Shown here piece by piece: positions 56,140 through 64,000 of a DNA stretch of 64,000 nucleotides. The DNA is from Brevibacterium atlanticum (lineage in GTDB: Bacteria > Actinomycetota > Actinomycetes > Actinomycetales > Brevibacteriaceae). The number at the start of each line of letters is the position of its first letter. Position 1 is the first letter of the stretch. The position numbers and the translations under genes are program-made. Location of the stretch: assembly GCF_011617245.1 (NCBI RefSeq), contig NZ_CP050152.1, positions 2,408,503 to 2,472,502 on the forward strand, written 5' to 3'. Below the pieces are notes generated by a model, which searched no databases, was not told the origin of the DNA, and saw only the letters and a program-made list of their open reading frames with translations.

Positions 56140-57252
56140 TCAGCTCGCCCAGTTCGGGTGCGTGGCGCGTTCGATCCGGCCGCGGCAGCACTCAATGCTG
56201 CAGGCTCCGCTGCCGGGAATGAGTGCCGTCGTGCCGGGCAGCGCCGGTGACTCGACGGCATCTCCGCGCAGCTGAGCGACCCGTTCCTCGACGAGGTCGA
56301 CGAGACCGGAGACAAATGTCTCATGGGTGCCCACTGTGGCGACGCGGGTGAAGGCGAAGCCGAGCTTCTCGGCGGTCTCCTTGGCTTCGGTGTCGAGGTC
56401 GAAGGCGACCTCCATGTGATCGGAGATGAAGCCGATGGGTGCGAGCACGACCCCGGTCACCCCCTCCTCGGCGAGCTCCTCCATCCGATCGTTGACATCG
56501 GGTTCGAGCCACGGGACCTCGGGGGAACCCGACCGGGAGCAGAAGACGAGCTCGCACGGCAGACGATCGGCCTCATCAAGACGCTCGACGAGGTGGCCCA
56601 TGAGCTCCTCGTGCTGAGCGAGGTATCCGTTGGTGGCCACGGCCGAGGCGTCCTGCATGACGTTCGGAATCGAATGGGTGACGAAGAGCAGCCGATGCTT
56701 GGACGGATCGAGGTCGCCGACCTGGCTGCGGAAGTCCGCGAGACCGGCTCCGAGACGGTCGGCGCACGCGTCGGCATAGCCCGGGTGGTTATAGAACTGG
56801 CGGATCTTGTCGATCTCGACGGTCAGCCCCTCGGCGTCGAGGGTCTCGATCGTCTTCGCGAAGTCTTCGCGGTACTGCCGGCAGGACGAGTACGACGAGT
56901 AGGCCGACGTGTCGATCGAGAGGAAGCGGGTCCGCCCCTCCTGCGCCTGCGCCCGCACCTCATCGGTGAGGTAGGGCTCCCAGTTGCGGTTGCCCCAGAT
57001 CAGCGGAGTGTCGATTCCGCGGCGATCGAGTTCCTCGCGCAGAGCCGCAAGCAGAGCCTTGTTCTGGTCGTTGATCGGAGACTTCCCACCGAACCCGAAG
57101 TAGTGCTCACCGACTTCCTCGAGCCGTTCCTCGGGGATCCCGCGGCCGGCGGTGACGTTGCGGAGGAAGGGAACCACTTCTTCTGGAGCCTCCGGTCCTC
57201 CGAATGACATGAGGATCAGGGCATCGATCGGTGCAGTCTTATTCACGCTCAC
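56140..57252 (-). CDS. hemH: Coproporphyrin III ferrochelatase
   Basis: Inserts Fe2+ into coproporphyrin III (CpfC role), upstream of HemQ in this pathway. Starting from GTG 57252 it has about 370 residues: LILMSFGGPEAPEEVVPFLR, GGKSPINDQNKALL, MGNRNWEP-like IWGNRNWEPYLTDEV, the metal-site His in FVTHSIPNVM, and Glu in PIGFISDHMEVAFDLDTEA. The C-terminal CSIECCRGR could ligate the [2Fe-2S] cluster seen in actinobacterial ferrochelatases. It lies apart from hemEGQ. Start may alternatively be GTG 57246. Confidence 0.94.
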   Translation of the reverse strand: MSVNKTAPIDALILMSFGGPEAPEEVVPFLRNVTAGRGIPEERLEEVGEHYFGFGGKSPINDQNKALLAALREELDRRGIDTPLIWGNRNWEPYLTDEVRAQAQEGRTRFLSIDTSAYSSYSSCRQYREDFAKTIETLDAEGLTVEIDKIRQFYNHPGYADACADRLGAGLADFRSQVGDLDPSKHRLLFVTHSIPNVMQDASAVATNGYLAQHEELMGHLVERLDEADRLPCELVFCSRSGSPEVPWLEPDVNDRMEELAEEGVTGVVLAPIGFISDHMEVAFDLDTEAKETAEKLGFAFTRVATVGTHETFVSGLVDLVEERVAQLRGDAVESPALPGTTALIPGSGACSIECCRGRIERATHPNWAS

Positions 57253-57580
57253 GATTTTACAGGCTGTAGAGATACAGGGCCCGTTGTCCGCAGAGTGAGC
57301 CTTCGCCACTCACGGTTCGAACTCCGTCCCGCCCGCCGTGCACACGATCCCTGACCCGACCAATCCGCCGCACACAGTCCCCCCCTTCGTGACCGGGCGC
57401 GCAACCGATTTCGCAACCGGACTCGCGGCTCCTACGTGGCCGAGTTCACATCGGATGAGCGCGCTCAGTCCGTCGAGGACCGATCCGGCCCGTGATTTCG
57501 CGACTCGCGCGGAAATCTGCCCGACTCGCCCTGCCGAACGTGACACGATGCAGAGGAGACGCGATAAAGGAGCTACAGGC
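57253..57580. other. Divergent intergenic region hemH-sepH
   Basis: No gene is recognised. It must contain the promoters of hemH (-) and sepH (+). GC-rich and without repeats I can support. Confidence 0.35.
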
Positions 57581-58679
57581 ATGCGTGAACTGATCTTGAA
57601 CGGAGTCGACGCGGATGGCACCCATCTGCTGCTGAACGACGAGAACGGGCTTCAGTACCGAGTCGTTCTCGACGACGCTCTCATGGCTGCGGTGCGCAAG
57701 GACCGCGCCCACCACAAGTCCGAGACTCCCGTGCGTCCCAAGGACATCCAGGCCATGATCCGCGGGGGCATGGACGCCGAGGAGGTCGTGGCCTCAACGG
57801 GTGCCGACATGGAGTATGTGCGCACCTATGAGGGACCGGCGATGGCCGAGCGTTCGCGCACCGCCTACCTCGCCAGCCGGCACCCGATCTACTCCGATCA
57901 CGATCCCAATGGGGAGCCCACCCCGCTCATCGAACTGTGTCAGCAGCGCCTGGCCATGCGCGACGTCGACATCGAGACGATGGAATGGGACTCCTGGAAG
58001 CAGCAGGACGGCAACTGGTATGTCCAGCTCAGCTTCGTCGCAGCCGATCGCGTCCGGACGGCGAGCTGGCACTATTACCGCCGCTCGCTGACCCCGATCG
58101 ACGATGAGGCTACATGGCTCGCCGATTCGGGTCCGACCGACACGGGTCCGATCCCGAACTACGGCTCCGGGGCCGAAAGGCAGAAGAACACCGAGGAGGT
58201 CGATGTCTTCCCGCAGGCCGACTCCGCCGATGGCATCGCCTCCGATCCCCCGGTACGTGCGACCGCCGGTTCGGCTCCCTCCCAGCAGGCACGTGACCAC
58301 CAGGCCGAGACCGGTCGGATCCTGGAGAACCTGCGCAAACGTCGTCACCATGAGACCGAGGACGAGCCGCGGACACGTCTGCGTGCGGTGACCGAGGATC
58401 CCGAGACACACCCGCAGGGCGCTCACACCGCACCCGGACAGCCGGAAGCCGCAACCGATGACGAGGTCTTCGCGTTCGAGGACTCGGCCCAGGAATCGGA
58501 CGAGCCGCAGGAGCCGACGGAGAAGGTCGGAACCTTCGACGATGACAACCAGCTCTCGCTGCTCAACGAACCGGGCGTCAGCGATCATTCCGATCAGGAC
58601 AGGGAGTCAGCACCCGCGAAGGATGCGAAGCCGAAGTCGAAGAAGAACTCGCGTGCCTCGATCCCGAGCTGGGACGAGA

Positions 58680-58705
<26 letters not shown>
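57581..58705 (+). CDS. sepH: Septation protein SepH
   Basis: A conserved actinobacterial division protein that stimulates FtsZ assembly. ATG 57581 (AAAGGAG upstream) gives 374 residues. The N-terminal DUF3071 domain reads MRELILNGVDADGTHLLLND, then VRPKDIQAMIRGGMDAEEVV with the helix-turn-helix; YEGPAMAERSRTAYLASRHP follows. The middle has SWKQQDGNWYVQLSFVAADR, then a long acidic disordered linker, and a basic C-terminus (KPKSKKNSRASIPSWDEIMF). The longer frame upstream has no ribosome site. Its end overlaps the convergent cydDC end by 26 bp. Confidence 0.93.
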
Positions 58706-62125
<3,420 letters not shown>

Positions 62126-62129
<4 letters not shown>

Positions 62130-63148
62130 GAACGGATCGCCACCGGAACCTTGTGGGCCTCCGGGATGTGGGTCTCGGCGATGCGGCCGAGGAACATCCG
62201 GTAGCTGAAGATCTGGTAGGCGATGATCACCGGCAGGATGACTACGGTGACGATGAGCATCACGGTCAGCGTGTAGTCCGACGACGACGCGGTCGTGATC
62301 GTCAGCGAATCCGCCGGGTCGAGCGTCGAGGGCAGCACATTCGGGAAGGCGCCGGCGAAGACCGATCCCAGTCCCGCGACGAGGTAGATCCCGTGGAGAG
62401 CGAAGGCCCGCTTCTCTGCTCCGGCGCGCACCGCGAGGAAGGCGCCGATGAGTGCGATGACCGCGACGAGGACCGGGACGACGAGCCAGGTGCGGTGGGT
62501 GATCGACAGGGCGAACCAGATGAGGAACGGCACCGCGGCTGGCAGCATGATCCGCCCAGCCCAGGATCGCGCTCGGGCGCGGATGTCGCCTTCGGTCTTG
62601 AGCCCGAGGAAGACGAGGCCGTGGACGAGTCCGTAGCCGAGCCCGCCCAGTCCGCCGAGCAGCGCCGGCCACGACGCCCAGGCGAAGGGGCCGCCGACGA
62701 TGTCGCCGTGCGAGTTGAGCGGCAGGCCGAGTGTCGTGATCGCGAGCATCGCGCCGACGCAGAAGGCGGTGCCGGCGGAGCCGATCGCCATCGCCCACGT
62801 CCAGAAGGACTTCCAGGCCTGAGTGTGTCCCTTGCCCCGGTACTCGATCGATACGGCGCGGAAGATGAGGAACAGCAGGCACAGGGTCAGTGGGATGTAG
62901 AGGGCGGAGAAGAGCGAGGCGTACCAGTGCGGGAAGGCGGCGAACATCGCCCCCGCGGCGGTGATCAGCCACACCTCGTTGCCGTCCCAGACGGGTCCGA
63001 TCGTATTGAGCAGGACCCGTTTGCCGCGTTCGCTGCGGGTCAGGAACGGCAGCAGCATGCCCACGCCCAGGTCGAAGCCGTCGAGGAACAGGTATCCCAT
63101 CCACAGCACGACGATGAGGACGAACCAGATCGTGGCGAGAATTTCCAT
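62126..63148 (-). CDS. cydB: Cytochrome bd ubiquinol oxidase subunit II
   Basis: The 340-residue integral membrane subunit of the bd terminal oxidase, with about nine helices. Family motifs: WMGYLFLDGFDLGVGMLLPF near the N-terminus, NTIGPVWDGNEVWLITAAGA, YRGKGHTQAWKSFWTWAMAI, and the C-terminal TVVILPVIIAYQIFSYRMFL. It is 11 nt after cydA and overlaps cydDC by 4 nt, so cydA-cydB-cydDC is one operon. Confidence 0.95.
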
Positions 63149-63159
63149 CGTGAGACTCC

Positions 63160-64000
63160 TCAGTAGGCGAACGACAGCACGTCATCGCCGTCGTCGGTGA
63201 TCGTGGGTTTCGACGTCTTCTTCGCTTCCAATTCCGGCATCGCCGAGGCGACTCCGCCCTTGACGTAGGTCGTGAGCAGCCGCAGTTCGACGACCATCAG
63301 CACTCCGTAGACGAGGGTGAGGCTGATCAGCGAGAACAGCAGCATCCCCGGGGTCACTTCGGGTGAGAGCGCCGCCTGCGTGTACATGTACACGCCGTCG
63401 AGCTGGGCCGGGTTGGGGGCGACGACGAACGGCTGACGTCCCATCTCGGTGAAGATCCACCCGGCTGAGTTCGCGATGAAGGGAGCGGTGATCGCCAGGA
63501 GGAATCCGCGGCTGAGCCATTTCGACTGTGGGACGGTGCCCTTGCGGGCCAGCCACAGTCCGATGAGGCAGACCCCGGCGGCCAGCGCCCCGAAGCCGAT
63601 CATCATGCGGAAGCCCCAATAGGTGACGATCATGATGGGCTGGTAGTTGACAGCCTCTCCGGCGTGGTCGCCGTAACGGGGGTCGTCGGGAATGTGCGTG
63701 CCGTAGCGATCCTGGTATTCCGGCAGCAGGGTCGTGACTCCGTGGACCGGGGTGGAGAAGTCGCCGTTGGCGAGGAAGGACAGCAGGCCGGGGATCTCGA
63801 AGATGTTCTGCACCCCGTCGCAGTCGTTCGAGGAGGGGTCGGCGATCGTGAGCACGGAGAACTGGGTGCCGTCGTGGCACGCCGCCTCGGCCGAGGCCAT
63901 CTTCATCGGCTGCTGCTCGAACATCAGCTTCGCCTGCACGTCACCGGTGATGGAGACTCCGGCGAAGGCGATGATGCCGACGAGGGCGCCGATGCGCAGG
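63160..64000 (-). CDS. cydA: Cytochrome bd ubiquinol oxidase subunit I, C-terminal part (cut by window edge)
   Basis: Haem-bearing subunit that oxidises quinol and reduces O2. About 280 C-terminal residues are present. KLMFEQQPMKMASAEAACHD contains the QPMKMA signature with the axial Met/Lys region. The Q-loop is short and Gly/Asp-containing (QDRYGTHIPDDPRYGDHAGE). GWIFTEMGRQPFVV is the conserved GWxxxExGRQPW-like motif. The tail (KKTSKPTITDDGDDV) is acidic. The rest of the gene lies beyond the window. Confidence 0.95.
   Translation of the reverse strand, partial: LRIGALVGIIAFAGVSITGDVQAKLMFEQQPMKMASAEAACHDGTQFSVLTIADPSSNDCDGVQNIFEIPGLLSFLANGDFSTPVHGVTTLLPEYQDRYGTHIPDDPRYGDHAGEAVNYQPIMIVTYWGFRMMIGFGALAAGVCLIGLWLARKGTVPQSKWLSRGFLLAITAPFIANSAGWIFTEMGRQPFVVAPNPAQLDGVYMYTQAALSPEVTPGMLLFSLISLTLVYGVLMVVELRLLTTYVKGGVASAMPELEAKKTSKPTITDDGDDVLSFAY

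Noticed and set aside
57311..57330. tRNA-like T-loop sequence GGTTCGAACTCC
   Set aside because: Only a 4-bp stem forms around it, and no acceptor, D or anticodon arm could be matched at the right distances.
62130..63185. Upstream extension of the CydDC frame (1501 residues)
   Set aside because: It overlaps cydB out of frame and has the composition of a shadow; the GTG at 62129 matches the start of the ABC protein.

Overview
The window is high-GC actinobacterial chromosome, most likely from a member of the Micrococcales close to Brevibacterium. This is inferred from gene content, GTG/ATG starts, GGAG-type ribosome binding sites and gene order; no database was searched. Both flanks follow a gene order I know from Mycobacterium tuberculosis (msrB, hemQ, hemG, hemE, DUF3000, ribonuclease D, dxs; then a TRAM-type RNA methyltransferase, an APC permease, two TrkA proteins, an OB-fold protein, DUF3710, dut, DUF3093, DUF4193).

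Layout. 1-2.8 kb: 5' part of glycyl-tRNA synthetase (minus strand) and a DEAD-box RNA helicase. 2.8-6.5 kb: uppS-recO and leuA with a readable Leu-codon attenuator. 6.5-18.6 kb: envelope and housekeeping genes (proline-rich membrane protein, L,D-transpeptidase lipoprotein, RibD-like reductase, LGFP-repeat amidase, penicillin-acylase-type hydrolase, MsrB, ElaA-type GNAT, MarR regulator) plus a decayed DUF817 gene. 18.7-25.8 kb: haem genes hemE-hemG-hemQ of the coproporphyrin branch, DUF3000, rnd and dxs.

26.2-44.7 kb is an accessory region built into the 3' end of aconitase (acnA). The last ten acnA codons occur three times: a displaced ancestral copy (26192-26224), a middle copy (39555-39587) and the copy now completing acnA (44650-44682). 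They divide the region into element A (about 13.4 kb) and element B (5.1 kb), which share both terminal sequences but carry different cargo. Element A holds a HEPN-like gene, an unknown 408-residue gene, a TRAP transporter/CoA-transferase/cupin/IclR operon, a polysaccharide deacetylase with a TetR gene, and decayed toxin-antitoxin and Abi defence genes. Element B holds a secreted, toxin-like protein with an overlapping possible immunity gene, a remnant of the 408-residue gene family, an IS3-family element and pieces of IS110-family transposases. No integrase is visible, so these look like cis-mobilizable elements accreted in tandem.

44.7-64 kb returns to core genome: acnA with a palindromic operator, RNA methyltransferase, a KimA-like potassium permease divergent from two TrkA-type proteins, OB-fold/DUF3710/dut, DUF3093, DUF4193, coproporphyrin ferrochelatase, sepH, and the bd oxidase genes cydA-cydB-cydDC. 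Haem made by HemE/G/H/Q serves enzymes such as cytochrome bd, whose assembly needs CydDC.
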